This document shows, in pieces, positions 37,984 through 48,528 of a stretch of 64,000 nucleotides of DNA; the stretch's first letter is position 1; every line of letters begins with the position of its first letter. Below the pieces are notes generated by a model. It did no database searches. It worked only from the letters and a program-made list of their open reading frames with translations, and was not told the DNA's origin. Both the position numbers and the translations under genes were made by a program. Origin of the DNA: Paenacidovorax monticola (GTDB lineage: Bacteria > Pseudomonadota > Gammaproteobacteria > Burkholderiales > Burkholderiaceae_C); assembly GCF_014489595.1 (NCBI RefSeq), contig NZ_CP060790.1, positions 3,844,001 to 3,908,000 on the forward strand. Direction: 5' to 3'.

Positions 37984-39429
37984 ATGACCTCCGATCTGCG
38001 CAACCGGCTGCTGCTGCTGCTGGTGCTGCCGCTGTGCGTGCTGGCGCTCGTGGGCGGCTGGCTGGACTACCGTTCCGCCGACGAGGCTGCCAACCAGCAT
38101 GACCAGCGCCTGCTGCGCCTGCTGCCGGCGCTGGCCGATTCGGTCATGGCGCCGCCGCTGCACGAGAACGAGCCTCCGCTGCTGTTGCTGGCGCCGCCGA
38201 TCGAGGACTTTCTGCGCCAGCGGGCGGGCTACGCGGGGTACTCCGTCATGGACACTTCGGGCCGCGTGGTGGCGGGCAATGCCTGGGTTGTAGGGGCCGT
38301 TCCGGCCACCCAGGCCGCCGAGTTCCACAGCCTGGAGTATGGCGGCGTGACCTACCGCGTGGCCGTGCAGCGTGGGCGCACGGCTGGCGCGGGCGAGATG
38401 GTGGTGGCGCTGGCCGATGGCTCCGATCCACGCCAGCAGTGGGCGCTGCAGACCCTGTTGCGCCTGCTGCTGCCCAACCTCGTGCTGGTGGCCGCCGCCG
38501 CGCTGGCCATCCACTGGGCGGTACGGCGGGCCTTCAAGCCCCTGGTGGATCTGGCCGAGGCGGTGGAGCGCCGCTCGCCGCGTGACCTCAGCCCCATCGA
38601 CGAAGCCGCCTCGCCCTCGGAGGTGCGCCCCCTCGTGCACTCGCTCAACCGCCTGTTCGAGCTGGTGAACGCCCAGGCGGAGGGGCAGCGCCGCTTCGTG
38701 GCCGATGCGGCACACCAGCTGCGCACGCCGCTGGCAGGCCTGCAGGCCCAGGTGGAGGCCTGGGCCCTGATGGCGCAGGCCTCGGCTCCCCATGGCGCGG
38801 AGGCTGGGGCCGGACGGCTTCTGGCGCAGGGTGGGCGGGCGCAAGGTGCTATTGTTTTAGGAATCGACCAGGTCGAAAAGCTGCGCGATGCCACGCGCCG
38901 CACCTCGCAGCTCACGCACCAGCTGCTGGCCCTGTCGCGTGCCGATGCGCGCAGCCTCGACGCCCAGCCCATGCAGCGCGTGGACCTCAAGGACCTGTGC
39001 GAGGAACTGCTGGAGAATTTTCTGGACGCAGCCACCGGCAAGGGGCTGGATCTGGGGCTGGACGTGCGGGCCGTGCGCGTCACCGGCCACGGCTGGCTGC
39101 TGCGCGAGCTGGTGTCCAACCTGGTGGACAACGCTATCAAGTACACCCCGGCCGGCGGCAGCGTCACCATCCGCTGCGGCCTGCGCTCCCTGGGGCGGGG
39201 CGTGCAGCGGGCCTTCCTGCAGGTCGAGGACGACGGCCCCGGCGTGCCCGAGGCCGAGCATGCGCGTGTGGTGCAGCGCTTCTACCGCGTGCCGGGTTCT
39301 GCGGGCGAAGGCACGGGGCTGGGCCTGGCCATTGCCGACGAGATCGCCCGCGTGCACCGCGCCACGCTCACGCTGGAGCGGGGCAGCCAGGGGCGGGGGC
39401 TGCTGGTGACGCTGGTGTTCGCCGAGTAG
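37984..39429 (+). CDS. Sensor histidine kinase (TctE-like)
   Basis: A 481-residue membrane kinase. The N-terminal segment (LLLLLVLPLCVLALVGGWLDYRS shortened here to its hydrophobic core) and a periplasmic domain match the 2CSK_N type seen in TctE. A second transmembrane helix lies near residue 165, then HAMP and HisKA with H244 (DAAHQLRTPL). HATPase_c has N-box NLVDNAIKY and the GLGLAIA box. TctE relatives sense tri- or dicarboxylates and pair with Bug-type transport, but the ligand here is unknown. Confidence 0.92.
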   Translation: MTSDLRNRLLLLLVLPLCVLALVGGWLDYRSADEAANQHDQRLLRLLPALADSVMAPPLHENEPPLLLLAPPIEDFLRQRAGYAGYSVMDTSGRVVAGNAWVVGAVPATQAAEFHSLEYGGVTYRVAVQRGRTAGAGEMVVALADGSDPRQQWALQTLLRLLLPNLVLVAAAALAIHWAVRRAFKPLVDLAEAVERRSPRDLSPIDEAASPSEVRPLVHSLNRLFELVNAQAEGQRRFVADAAHQLRTPLAGLQAQVEAWALMAQASAPHGAEAGAGRLLAQGGRAQGAIVLGIDQVEKLRDATRRTSQLTHQLLALSRADARSLDAQPMQRVDLKDLCEELLENFLDAATGKGLDLGLDVRAVRVTGHGWLLRELVSNLVDNAIKYTPAGGSVTIRCGLRSLGRGVQRAFLQVEDDGPGVPEAEHARVVQRFYRVPGSAGEGTGLGLAIADEIARVHRATLTLERGSQGRGLLVTLVFAE

Positions 39430-39440
39430 CCGCCGCCGGA

Positions 39441-40610
39441 TCAGCGGCCCGCACTGGCCGGGTGCGAGCGCTGCGCTGGCGGGGCCGCCCGCACCACGCG
39501 GTTGCGGCCCTGGCTCTTGGCCTCGTAGAGTGCCGCATCGGCGGCGCGCAGCCAGTCGTCCAGGGGCGTGCCGGCGCGGTCGATCCACGCCAGGCCCAGG
39601 CTCACGCTGACCGTGATGGCGGTGCCGCCCTCCCGGATCTGCAGTGCCTGCGTGCTGGCGCGCAGGCGCTCGGCGACGGCGGTGGCCTCCTTCTCTGCCA
39701 CGGTCGGCAGGTAGAGCACGAACTCCTCTCCGCCAAAGCGCGCCAGCAGGTCGTAGTCGCGCAGCTGGCCGGCCGCATTCCGGGCGAATTCGACCAGCAC
39801 GCGGTCGCCCGCCGCATGGCCGAAGCGGTCGTTGATCTGCTTGAACAGGTCCAGGTCCAGCAGGGCCAGCGCGCTGCCCGGGGGCAGGTCGGCCGGCAGG
39901 CGCGACACGAACCAGCGTCGGTTGCCCAGGCCCGTGAGCGGGTCGGTCTGGGCCGCCTGCTCCAGGCGCGCCTCTGCGCGCTCCTTGGAGAGCGTGGCGA
40001 TCATGAGCGCGATGCCGAAGTGGCACAGGATCTGGATGTAGAACGCGAGCGCGAAGCCGTCGGCCGTGGCCGCGTCGTTCACGATGTAGAAGAGCCGCGT
40101 GGCATAGATGGCTGCGCTCAGGCACAGGAGCGCCGCCAGTGGCCAGCGCGAGGGCAGCGGCTCGCGCCGGTGGTCGCGCAGCACCTCCCAGACCGAGGCC
40201 ACGAGCGCGAGCGCCGCCGTCAGGTGGAAGGCGGCCGCGCGGGGCAGGTTCTCCAGCGGGAATTGCGTGGCCAGGCCCAGCACCAGCCAGGCAATGGGCA
40301 CCGCGGCCACCCATACGGCGCGGATGCGCCGGCGCCCGCTGAGCCCGCGCATGCCGGCCCAGTACAGCGCGTAGCCCGCCGTGCCCATCAGCAGGCTCAG
40401 GTGCGTCCACAGCCAGTAGGGCACGGCCTCGTACTCGCCCATGCCGGCCAGCGCCGAGCCGAAGGCCAGCAGCAGGAAGGCCGTGGCCAGCAGGGCCAGC
40501 CCGCGCGGGCGTACCGCGCGGTGGCGCACGTGCAGGGTGCTCAGCGCGCCCGCGAGCAGGGCGGTCTTGTAGAGCACCAGCACCGTGGGCAGGTGGAGCT
40601 GGGCGGGCAT
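39441..40610 (-). CDS. Membrane-bound diguanylate cyclase (GGEEF)
   Basis: A 389-residue protein. About seven N-terminal hydrophobic segments (residues 8-205) are followed by a GGDEF domain with active-site GGEEF at 293-297. An inhibitory RxxD site (284-287) lies five residues earlier, so feedback control by cyclic di-GMP is likely. It has no EAL domain. The gene is convergent with the kinase gene and read in the same direction as tgt, 18 bases after it. Confidence 0.93.
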   Translation of the reverse strand: MPAQLHLPTVLVLYKTALLAGALSTLHVRHRAVRPRGLALLATAFLLLAFGSALAGMGEYEAVPYWLWTHLSLLMGTAGYALYWAGMRGLSGRRRIRAVWVAAVPIAWLVLGLATQFPLENLPRAAAFHLTAALALVASVWEVLRDHRREPLPSRWPLAALLCLSAAIYATRLFYIVNDAATADGFALAFYIQILCHFGIALMIATLSKERAEARLEQAAQTDPLTGLGNRRWFVSRLPADLPPGSALALLDLDLFKQINDRFGHAAGDRVLVEFARNAAGQLRDYDLLARFGGEEFVLYLPTVAEKEATAVAERLRASTQALQIREGGTAITVSVSLGLAWIDRAGTPLDDWLRAADAALYEAKSQGRNRVVRAAPPAQRSHPASAGR

Positions 40611-40628
40611 GGGGTGGTGTGGGTCAGG

Positions 40629-42367
<1,739 letters not shown>

Positions 42368-42372
42368 GGAGG

Positions 42373-42405
42373 GCCGCAGGGCCGCTCAGGCGGCGGCCCT
42401 GCGGC
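42373..42405. terminator. Hairpin between convergent genes
   Basis: A perfect 13-bp inverted repeat (42373-42385 with 42393-42405) has a 7-base loop at the junction of the Usp gene and the convergent hypothetical gene. There is no T tract on either strand, so a terminator role is only likely from its position. Confidence 0.4.
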
Positions 42406-42775
42406 GCGGCTGGTTGGCGGCCTGCAGCTTGCCGTGCGGCAGGCTGGCCAGGCGCTTGAACATGCGGCGGCAGTAGCCGCTGATCCAGAGGCACTTGTTG
42501 AGCTCGTCCACCGGCAGGGGGCCCGAGACGACGACGATGTCGTTGGCGATGTCGATGGCCCCGGCCGCGCGCAGGCGCCGGCGCGCCGTGGTGGCCCAGG
42601 ACTGGATGCGCGTGGGGCTGCCGTGCTGGTGGACTTCCCCCGTGTGCAGGTCGAACGCGATGGCCACGGTGTCCGTCTTCAGCTTGAAACGGCGCTCGCC
42701 CGTGACGGCACTGGGCGCTTCGCGCATGTCGTACAGGTAGTAGCTGCCGGCTTTGAGCTGGTATTGCAGGTCCAT
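42386..42775 (-). CDS. Conserved-looking hypothetical protein, 129 residues
   Basis: No family recognised. It opens MDLQYQLKAGSYYLYDMREA; the middle (FKLKTDTVAIAFDLHTGEVH) has alternating beta pattern, and ASGPL-like and NKCLWISGYCRR stretches follow. The C-terminus is basic with RRRAAA at the end. There is no signal peptide or membrane helix. Normal high-GC codon use and a GGAGGAAG-type site ahead of the ATG support it as a real gene. Confidence 0.6.
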   Translation of the reverse strand: MDLQYQLKAGSYYLYDMREAPSAVTGERRFKLKTDTVAIAFDLHTGEVHQHGSPTRIQSWATTARRRLRAAGAIDIANDIVVVSGPLPVDELNKCLWISGYCRRMFKRLASLPHGKLQAANQPRRRAAA

Positions 42776-42979
42776 GGGGGCTTCCTCCGAGCGTCATTGT
42801 CTGGGGGCTCGTGGCCGGCAATGGCGGAGAAAACGGCGTGAAACAGCCTCTTTTCAGTGCGAGGCGGGGCACGCCACCTGCCCCGAGGGCGCCGGTGTGC
42901 GTGCATTGTGTCGGCTGGCCGGAGTCTGTTCAAGCCATGCGGGCCGCACAACCGTAACAGGATGTGATGCATCGCACGG

Positions 42980-43009
42980 GCGGCGCCCGGTGTGGAGCGC
43001 GGGCGCCGC
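42980..43009 (-). terminator. Hairpin downstream of pldA
   Basis: A perfect 10-bp inverted repeat (42980-42989 with 43000-43009) lies just past the pldA stop on the minus strand. No T run follows, so it may act as a weak or Rho-assisted terminator. Confidence 0.4.
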
Positions 43010-43015
43010 TGCGGG

Positions 43016-44197
43016 TCAGAAATCGACCAGGCTCAGCCCCACGCTGAGCACCGTGCGCTTGCGGTTGTAGTCGATCAGGCTGTCGCCATAGCCCGTGAAC
43101 AGCGAGGTGTGCAGGCGCAGGTTGCTCTTGCTGCCTGCGAGGCCCATGCCCAGGGGCTGCAGCCATTCGATGCGCGCCGAACCGCGGTCCGTGCGGCCGA
43201 AGGAGTGGCGCAGCGTGGCGCTCAGCAGGTGGTTCTGGTTGGGGTTCCATGCCAGGCGCAGTTCGCCGCGCCCGATGTAGTTGCTGATCCCCGGGTTGTC
43301 GTCGCTGGCGGCGCTCTCGGGCACGCGCTTCCAGAGGCGCGCGTGCAACTGCCAGCGGTTGCCCAGCTCCATGCCTGTCATGAGGTACACGCGGTTCCAG
43401 CTGCGCGACAGCGGATCGCTCTGGCCGTTGGACTGGTGCACCAGGCCCACGCCGCTGTAGCGCCAGCGCCAGCCGAAGGGCAACTGCGCATCGGTGGGGT
43501 AGACGTACATGACCTCGGGCTCGTGGTCGGTGGCGCGGAAGGGGCGCGAGATATCGGGGCTGAAGAGCTGCCAGTAGGACTGCTGGGTGTAGCCGAACCA
43601 CAGCGAATCCTTGCGCGTGGGGTGCCCCTGCGTGAGCAGGCCCTGGGCGAGCTTGGTGCGCACCGACAGCTGCACGCGCATCTCGGTCGTGCGGTAGTCG
43701 ATGGGCTCCGCGGCGGTGTGGCCGGGCGCGGGGGAACTGGGCTGGCGGTTCACGCTGTCCGAGGCGATCACCGAGACGCTCAGCGGGCGGTAGCCGCGGA
43801 AGCCGAAGGTGCCGCAGTCGGTGCCGGTCTCCAGCTCCCAGAAGCGCGAGATGTCGCTGTACTGCGGGTCGCGGCAGCCCTCGGTGCGTGCGACCTCGAT
43901 GATGCGCGTGGCGGGCAGTGTGGCGTCCACGGGCGACGGTGGCGGCGGTGCGGCCGCCTCTGGCGTGCCCTGGGCGCTGGCCGAGGCCGCTGGCGCGGTC
44001 CAGGCCTGCTGGCCGGCCCACTGGTCGAAGCAGGCCAGGCGTGCGGCGCTGTCGGTGGTGGCCGCGCAGCGGCGCCAGGCGTCGGCCGGGCCCGCCGCAG
44101 GGGGCGTGGCCTGAGCCTGGGCCTGGGCGGAGGCCGTGGCCGCGCACAGCGCCGCGAGCGTGGCGGCCCGCAGGGCCAGGTGCGCGGGCCGGCTCAT
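43016..44197 (-). CDS. pldA: Outer-membrane phospholipase A (OMPLA)
   Basis: A 393-residue protein. A signal peptide (cleavage after SAQAQA) and a Pro/Ala linker precede a 12-strand barrel. The catalytic motif HQSNGQSDPLSRSWNR has H254 and S256, and TQQSYWQL is also conserved. OMPLA hydrolyses phospholipids in the outer leaflet after membrane damage. The N-terminal 90 or so residues before the barrel are longer than in E. coli. I chose the ATG at 44197; it overlaps the preceding stop (ATGA). Confidence 0.92.
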   Translation of the reverse strand: MSRPAHLALRAATLAALCAATASAQAQAQATPPAAGPADAWRRCAATTDSAARLACFDQWAGQQAWTAPAASASAQGTPEAAAPPPPSPVDATLPATRIIEVARTEGCRDPQYSDISRFWELETGTDCGTFGFRGYRPLSVSVIASDSVNRQPSSPAPGHTAAEPIDYRTTEMRVQLSVRTKLAQGLLTQGHPTRKDSLWFGYTQQSYWQLFSPDISRPFRATDHEPEVMYVYPTDAQLPFGWRWRYSGVGLVHQSNGQSDPLSRSWNRVYLMTGMELGNRWQLHARLWKRVPESAASDDNPGISNYIGRGELRLAWNPNQNHLLSATLRHSFGRTDRGSARIEWLQPLGMGLAGSKSNLRLHTSLFTGYGDSLIDYNRKRTVLSVGLSLVDF

Positions 44198-44637
44198 GGC
44201 TGGCCGGCCTGCTTGCGCAGCACGAAGGGAATCGATCGGTCGGGGGATTGGGCGTTGCTCCATGTTCCGCGTACTTCCTTGCCACAGCTGCCGTCGACGA
44301 CCTGGCCGATCCAGGTGGCGCTGATGTTGGTGCCGTTGAGGGATTCTTCCAGCGTCAGGGCGCCAGCGTCCACGTCTCCCACGATCTGGGCCGTGGTGCC
44401 GCCGCGCTGCGCGGTGCCGCGCACGCTCTCGGCCAGTTCGGGGTGCGGCCCCAGGCGCAGCAGCACGGGCGTGCCCTGGCCTTCGAGGTCCGCGCGCCAG
44501 CGGCCCTGCAGGTGGCGGTGGTCCATCTCGGCGGCCTCCGGGCAGGCGCCCGGGGCTTCCTTCACGGCTTTCTGCGCCATGGCGCTGGCCATGCTTGCGC
44601 AGAGTGCTATGAAAAAGAGAGTCTTCGTGTGCGTCAT
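44194..44637 (-). CDS. Exported hypothetical protein between rep and pldA
   Basis: A 147-residue protein. The signal peptide (TLFFIALCASMASAMA, cleavage before QKAV) has no lipobox Cys. The mature part is beta-rich (HLQGRWRADLEGQGTPVLLR, then VVDGSCGKEVRGTW) and may fold as a small barrel; no family is recognised. It overlaps rep and pldA at both ends (ATGA), so all three are translated from one mRNA. Periplasmic location is likely. Confidence 0.75.
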   Translation of the reverse strand: MTHTKTLFFIALCASMASAMAQKAVKEAPGACPEAAEMDHRHLQGRWRADLEGQGTPVLLRLGPHPELAESVRGTAQRGGTTAQIVGDVDAGALTLEESLNGTNISATWIGQVVDGSCGKEVRGTWSNAQSPDRSIPFVLRKQAGQP

Positions 44638-46709
44638 GCGGCGTTGCCCGTGGGGGTGGCCTGGGCCTTGCGTGCGGCGAATTCGGCGCGCAGGGCCTTG
44701 AGTTTCTCGCGCGGATCCTCGCGCGCCGTGTTCTTGTCGAGCGCCATCTCGGCGATGAAGCGGCTGGGCTGGGCCGCCACCATCTCGCGCCCCTTCTTGC
44801 GCTTCTTGGTCCAGCTCACGGCCAGGCTGCGCTGCGCGCGGGTGATGCCCACGTACATCAGGCGGCGCTCTTCCTGCAGGCGCTGCAGCGTGTCGTCGCT
44901 CACCTTCTCCTGGCGGCCCTCGTCGTCGTCGAGCTTGAAGGGCAGCAGGCCCTCGGTCACGCCCACGAGCACCACGTGCGGCCACTCCAGGCCCTTGGAG
45001 GCGTGCAGGGTGGAGAGCACCACCATGTCCTGCTCCTGCTCGCGCTCGCTGATGGTGGACAGCAGCGCGATGGTCTGCGCCACCTCCAGCAGGCTCTTGG
45101 TCTCCTTGGCCACCACGGCGCCGGCCGTGTCGTCGATCTGGCCGCCCGCGCGCTGGCTCATCCAGTCGCAGAATTCGAGCACGTTGCTCCAGCGCGCGGC
45201 GGCGGCGGTCTCGCTTTCCTCGCTGTCGTAGAGGTGCTGCTCGTAGCCGATCTCCTTGAGCCAGTCGGTCATGAAGGCGCGTGAATCCTCCGCGCCCATG
45301 GTCTGGCGGGCGCGGTATTCCAGGTAGTTGATGTAGCGGCCGAACTCCAGCAGCCCGTCGTGCGCCTTCTTGGGAATGGCGGCCGTGAGCATGTGGTTGA
45401 ACAGCGCGCCGAACATGCTCACCTTGTGCTGCGTGGCGAATTCGCCGAGCTTGCCCAGGGTGGTGTGGCCGATGCCGCGCTTGGGCGTGGTGATGGCGCG
45501 CAGGAACGCGGGGTCGTCGTCGTTGTTGATCCACAGGCGGAACCAGGCGCACAGGTCCTTGATTTCCGCGCGGTCGAAGAAGCTCGTGCCGCCCGAGACC
45601 TTGTAGGGAATGTTGGCGCGGCGCAGGGCCTTCTCGAACGGCTTGGCCTGGTGGTTGGCGCGGTAGAGGATGGCGAAGTTCTTCCAGTCCGGCGGCGGGT
45701 TGGCCGCCGCGCGCAGGCCCTGGATGCGCGCCACGGCGCGCTCGGCCTCGTGCTCCTCGTTGTCGGCGTCGACCACGCGCACGGGCTCGCCCTCGCCCAG
45801 CTCCGAGAACAGCGTCTTCGGGAACAGCTTGGGGTTGGGCTGGATCACGTTGTTGGCCGCGCGCAGGATGGCCGAGGTGGAGCGGTAGTTCTGCTCCAGC
45901 TTGATGACCTTGAGCTGCGGGAAGTCCACCGGCAGCTTCTTCAGGTTGTCCAGCGTGGCGCCGCGCCAGCCATAGATGGACTGGTCGTCGTCGCCCACGG
46001 CCGTGAAATGCGCGCGTTCGCCCACGAGCAGCTTGAGCAGTTCGTACTGCGTGGCGTTGGTGTCCTGGTATTCGTCGACGAGCACATGGCCGAGCTGCTG
46101 CTGCCACTTGGCGCGGACCTCGGGGTGGTCGCGCAACAGGCGCAGCGGCATGCCGATCAGGTCGTCGAAGTCCACGCTCTGGTAGGCCGCGAGGCGCTCC
46201 TCGTAGCGCTGCATGATGACGGCGATGCTGCGCTCGTGGTCGTCCTTGGCCTGCTTGAGCGCCGCCTGGCTGTCCAGGCCCGCGTTCTTCCAGTTGCTGA
46301 TGGTCCATTGCCACTGGCGCGCCGTGGCGATGTCCACCGTGCCGCCGGCCGCGTCCTTGATGATGCCCGTCACGTCATCGGCGTCGAGGATGCTGAACTG
46401 CGGCTTCAGGCCCAGCACCTGCCCGTCCTCGCGCACCATGCGCACGCCCAGGGCGTGGAAGGTGCACACGAGCACGTCCTTGGCCGCGCGGCCGATCAGC
46501 CCCTGGGCGCGCTCGCGCATCTCGGCGGCCGCCTTGTTCGTGAAGGTGATGGCGGCGATGCGCTTGGGCGCAAGCCCCTTGTCGATCATGTGGGCGATCT
46601 TGTGCGTGATCACCCGCGTCTTGCCCGACCCCGCGCCCGCCAGCACGAGGCAGGGGCCTTCGAAGTAGTGGACAGCCTGGAGCTGGGCAAGGTTGAGACC
46701 GGCGGACAT
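44634..46709 (-). CDS. rep: ATP-dependent DNA helicase Rep (UvrD/PcrA superfamily 1)
   Basis: A 691-residue 3-to-5-prime helicase. Walker A is AGAGSGKT (24-31), motif Ia ITFTNKAAAEM, motif II VLVDEYQDTN, motif III GDDDQSIYGWRGA, motif IV LEQNYRS, and motif VI VGITRAQRSLAVS. The length and MSAGLNLAQLQAV start fit Rep better than UvrD. It removes proteins ahead of the replication fork. It is first in an operon with an exported protein and pldA. Confidence 0.92.
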   Translation of the reverse strand: MSAGLNLAQLQAVHYFEGPCLVLAGAGSGKTRVITHKIAHMIDKGLAPKRIAAITFTNKAAAEMRERAQGLIGRAAKDVLVCTFHALGVRMVREDGQVLGLKPQFSILDADDVTGIIKDAAGGTVDIATARQWQWTISNWKNAGLDSQAALKQAKDDHERSIAVIMQRYEERLAAYQSVDFDDLIGMPLRLLRDHPEVRAKWQQQLGHVLVDEYQDTNATQYELLKLLVGERAHFTAVGDDDQSIYGWRGATLDNLKKLPVDFPQLKVIKLEQNYRSTSAILRAANNVIQPNPKLFPKTLFSELGEGEPVRVVDADNEEHEAERAVARIQGLRAAANPPPDWKNFAILYRANHQAKPFEKALRRANIPYKVSGGTSFFDRAEIKDLCAWFRLWINNDDDPAFLRAITTPKRGIGHTTLGKLGEFATQHKVSMFGALFNHMLTAAIPKKAHDGLLEFGRYINYLEYRARQTMGAEDSRAFMTDWLKEIGYEQHLYDSEESETAAAARWSNVLEFCDWMSQRAGGQIDDTAGAVVAKETKSLLEVAQTIALLSTISEREQEQDMVVLSTLHASKGLEWPHVVLVGVTEGLLPFKLDDDEGRQEKVSDDTLQRLQEERRLMYVGITRAQRSLAVSWTKKRKKGREMVAAQPSRFIAEMALDKNTAREDPREKLKALRAEFAARKAQATPTGNAA

Positions 46710-46956
46710 GGATGGGAGAGCAGGAGCAAGCGGGTGGGGTGGGGGCGGCCAGAGGCCGGCTGCACGGAGGGCGGGCGCCGATCATATCCGGGTGCGCCAT
46801 GGCCCCTCGGGTGTCCAGGCGTTGCATTCCTGGCGAGATGCAATCGTGCGGACGTCAGCGGAGGCAAATTGTGAACGACTGTCAATGCGGTTGGCGAATT
46901 CGTAAGAAGACAGCAAGATTTCTCACGATTTTGAGTAATTGCTATCAATTGAAAAC

Positions 46957-47511
46957 ATGGCAGTCGTGGATCAGGGCATCGCGGGCTTTCGGCGCGCGGC
47001 CACATCGGGCGCGGTGGCCGTGGTGGGGGTAGGCATGAAGGCGCTGGACGGAGCGCGTCTGGGCGCCGCACCGGCGCCCCGGAGTCCCCCAGCGTTTGCC
47101 GAGGGCGCCGGGCGCGTCCGGAAACGCCCCTGGATTCCCTCGCACACCGTGCATCGGGCACGGCGCATGCTGGCCCGCCTTGCCCCTGGCGCAGGCCTGC
47201 AGGCGGTGCTGGTGAGCTCCCTCAACGGCGGCGAGACCGCGCGCCTCAGCATGCGGCCCGACCGGGTGGACGGCCGGGGCCTGGCCGCCATGGCCGGGTC
47301 GATGATGGCCATGGCGCGTGCCGTGGGGCGCGAGGTGCAATGGCCGGCCTGCCGGCGGCTCACCTTCGAGACGCCGGAGGGCGTGGCCGTTTTCCTGGCC
47401 ATCGAGGGCCCTGTCCCTTGCGTGCTGTGCCTGCTGCACGATAGCCGCGCGCCGGTGGAGCGGGTGCTGTGGCTGGCCACGGAGGTCGCCCGGGCGCTGG
47501 AGTCGCCCTGA
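46957..47511 (+). CDS. Hypothetical protein, roadblock/LC7-like C-terminal fold
   Basis: A 184-residue protein. The N-terminal 70 residues are low-complexity. From about residue 75 a pattern GAGLQAVLVSSLNGGETARL, GLAAMAGSMMAMARAVGREV and then GVAVFLAIEGPVPCVLCLL resembles roadblock/LC7 (MglB-like) domains that regulate small GTPases. This is a fold guess. No GTPase gene is near. An AT-rich upstream region precedes the ATG at 46957, without a clear ribosome site. Confidence 0.55.
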   Translation: MAVVDQGIAGFRRAATSGAVAVVGVGMKALDGARLGAAPAPRSPPAFAEGAGRVRKRPWIPSHTVHRARRMLARLAPGAGLQAVLVSSLNGGETARLSMRPDRVDGRGLAAMAGSMMAMARAVGREVQWPACRRLTFETPEGVAVFLAIEGPVPCVLCLLHDSRAPVERVLWLATEVARALESP

Positions 47512-47525
47512 ACGGCGCTGCTGCC

Positions 47526-48509
47526 ATGGGCTGGGCTGCGAGAATCGCCCGCGTGCTTTCCGTCCTCGTCGTCACCTTCCCCTTCTTCGCGCTCGTGCTC
47601 TGCGGCTACCTGGCCACGCGCGGCGGCGTGCTGCCGCAGTCGGCCATTGGCGGGCTCAACACCTTCGTGCTGTATTTCGCGCTGCCGTGCATGCTGTACC
47701 GCTTCGGCGCCAGCACCCCCATCGCGCAACTGCTCGACCCGGCCGTGGCCGGCGTGTACCTGCTGTGCGCGCTGCTCATGGTGGGGGGCGCCATCGCGCT
47801 GACGCGGCGCGGCGCCATCGGCTGGAACGACGCGGCCTTCGGCGCGCTCGTGGCCGCCTTCCCCAACACGGGCTTCATGGGCGTGCCGCTGCTCGTGGCG
47901 CTGCTGGGCGCGCAGAGCGCGGGCCCCGTGATCCTGACCATGGCGGTGGACATGGTCATCACCACCTCGCTGTGCATCGCGCTGTCGCGCCTGGACGGGG
48001 CGGGCGCGCATGGCGTGGCCGTGGCGCTGCGCAATGCGCTGCGCGGCATGGCGACCAATCCCATGCCCTGGTCCATCGTGCTGGGTGGCGTGGCCTCGGC
48101 CCTGCAGTGGCATCTGCCGCAACCCGTGGACAAGACGCTGGCCATGCTCGCGGGGGCGGCCTCGCCCGTGGCGCTGTTCACCATCGGGGCCGTGCTGGCG
48201 CGTTCGCAGATGAACCAGCACGAGTACGTGCCGCCGCGCCAGTACGTGCCGCTGGCGCTGGCCAAGCTGGTCATGCACCCGCTGCTTGTGTGGTGCGTGG
48301 GACAGGGAGCGATCGCGCTGGGCGCGCCCATCGCGCCCTTCACGCTCACGGTGCTGGTACTGCTCGCGGCGCTGCCCAGCGCGAGCAACGTGGCCTTGCT
48401 CGTGGAGCGCTTCGGCGCCCACGGTGGGCGCGTGGCGCGCATCATCCTGGTGTCGACGGCGCTCGCGTTTCTTTCGTTCTCGGCGGCCGTGGCCCTGCTG
48501 GTGCCCTGA
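47526..48509 (+). CDS. AEC-family permease (auxin efflux carrier type)
   Basis: A 327-residue membrane protein with about ten hydrophobic segments. The conserved FVLYFALPCMLYRFG and AAFPNTGFMGVPLLVALLG segments, with broken helices around Pro, are typical of AEC/BART transporters. These bacterial members often carry malate, malonate or similar acids. The substrate is unknown here. It starts 15 bases after the roadblock-like gene. Confidence 0.87.
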   Translation: MGWAARIARVLSVLVVTFPFFALVLCGYLATRGGVLPQSAIGGLNTFVLYFALPCMLYRFGASTPIAQLLDPAVAGVYLLCALLMVGGAIALTRRGAIGWNDAAFGALVAAFPNTGFMGVPLLVALLGAQSAGPVILTMAVDMVITTSLCIALSRLDGAGAHGVAVALRNALRGMATNPMPWSIVLGGVASALQWHLPQPVDKTLAMLAGAASPVALFTIGAVLARSQMNQHEYVPPRQYVPLALAKLVMHPLLVWCVGQGAIALGAPIAPFTLTVLVLLAALPSASNVALLVERFGAHGGRVARIILVSTALAFLSFSAAVALLVP

Positions 48510-48528
48510 GCGGACGGGCCGATTCGGC

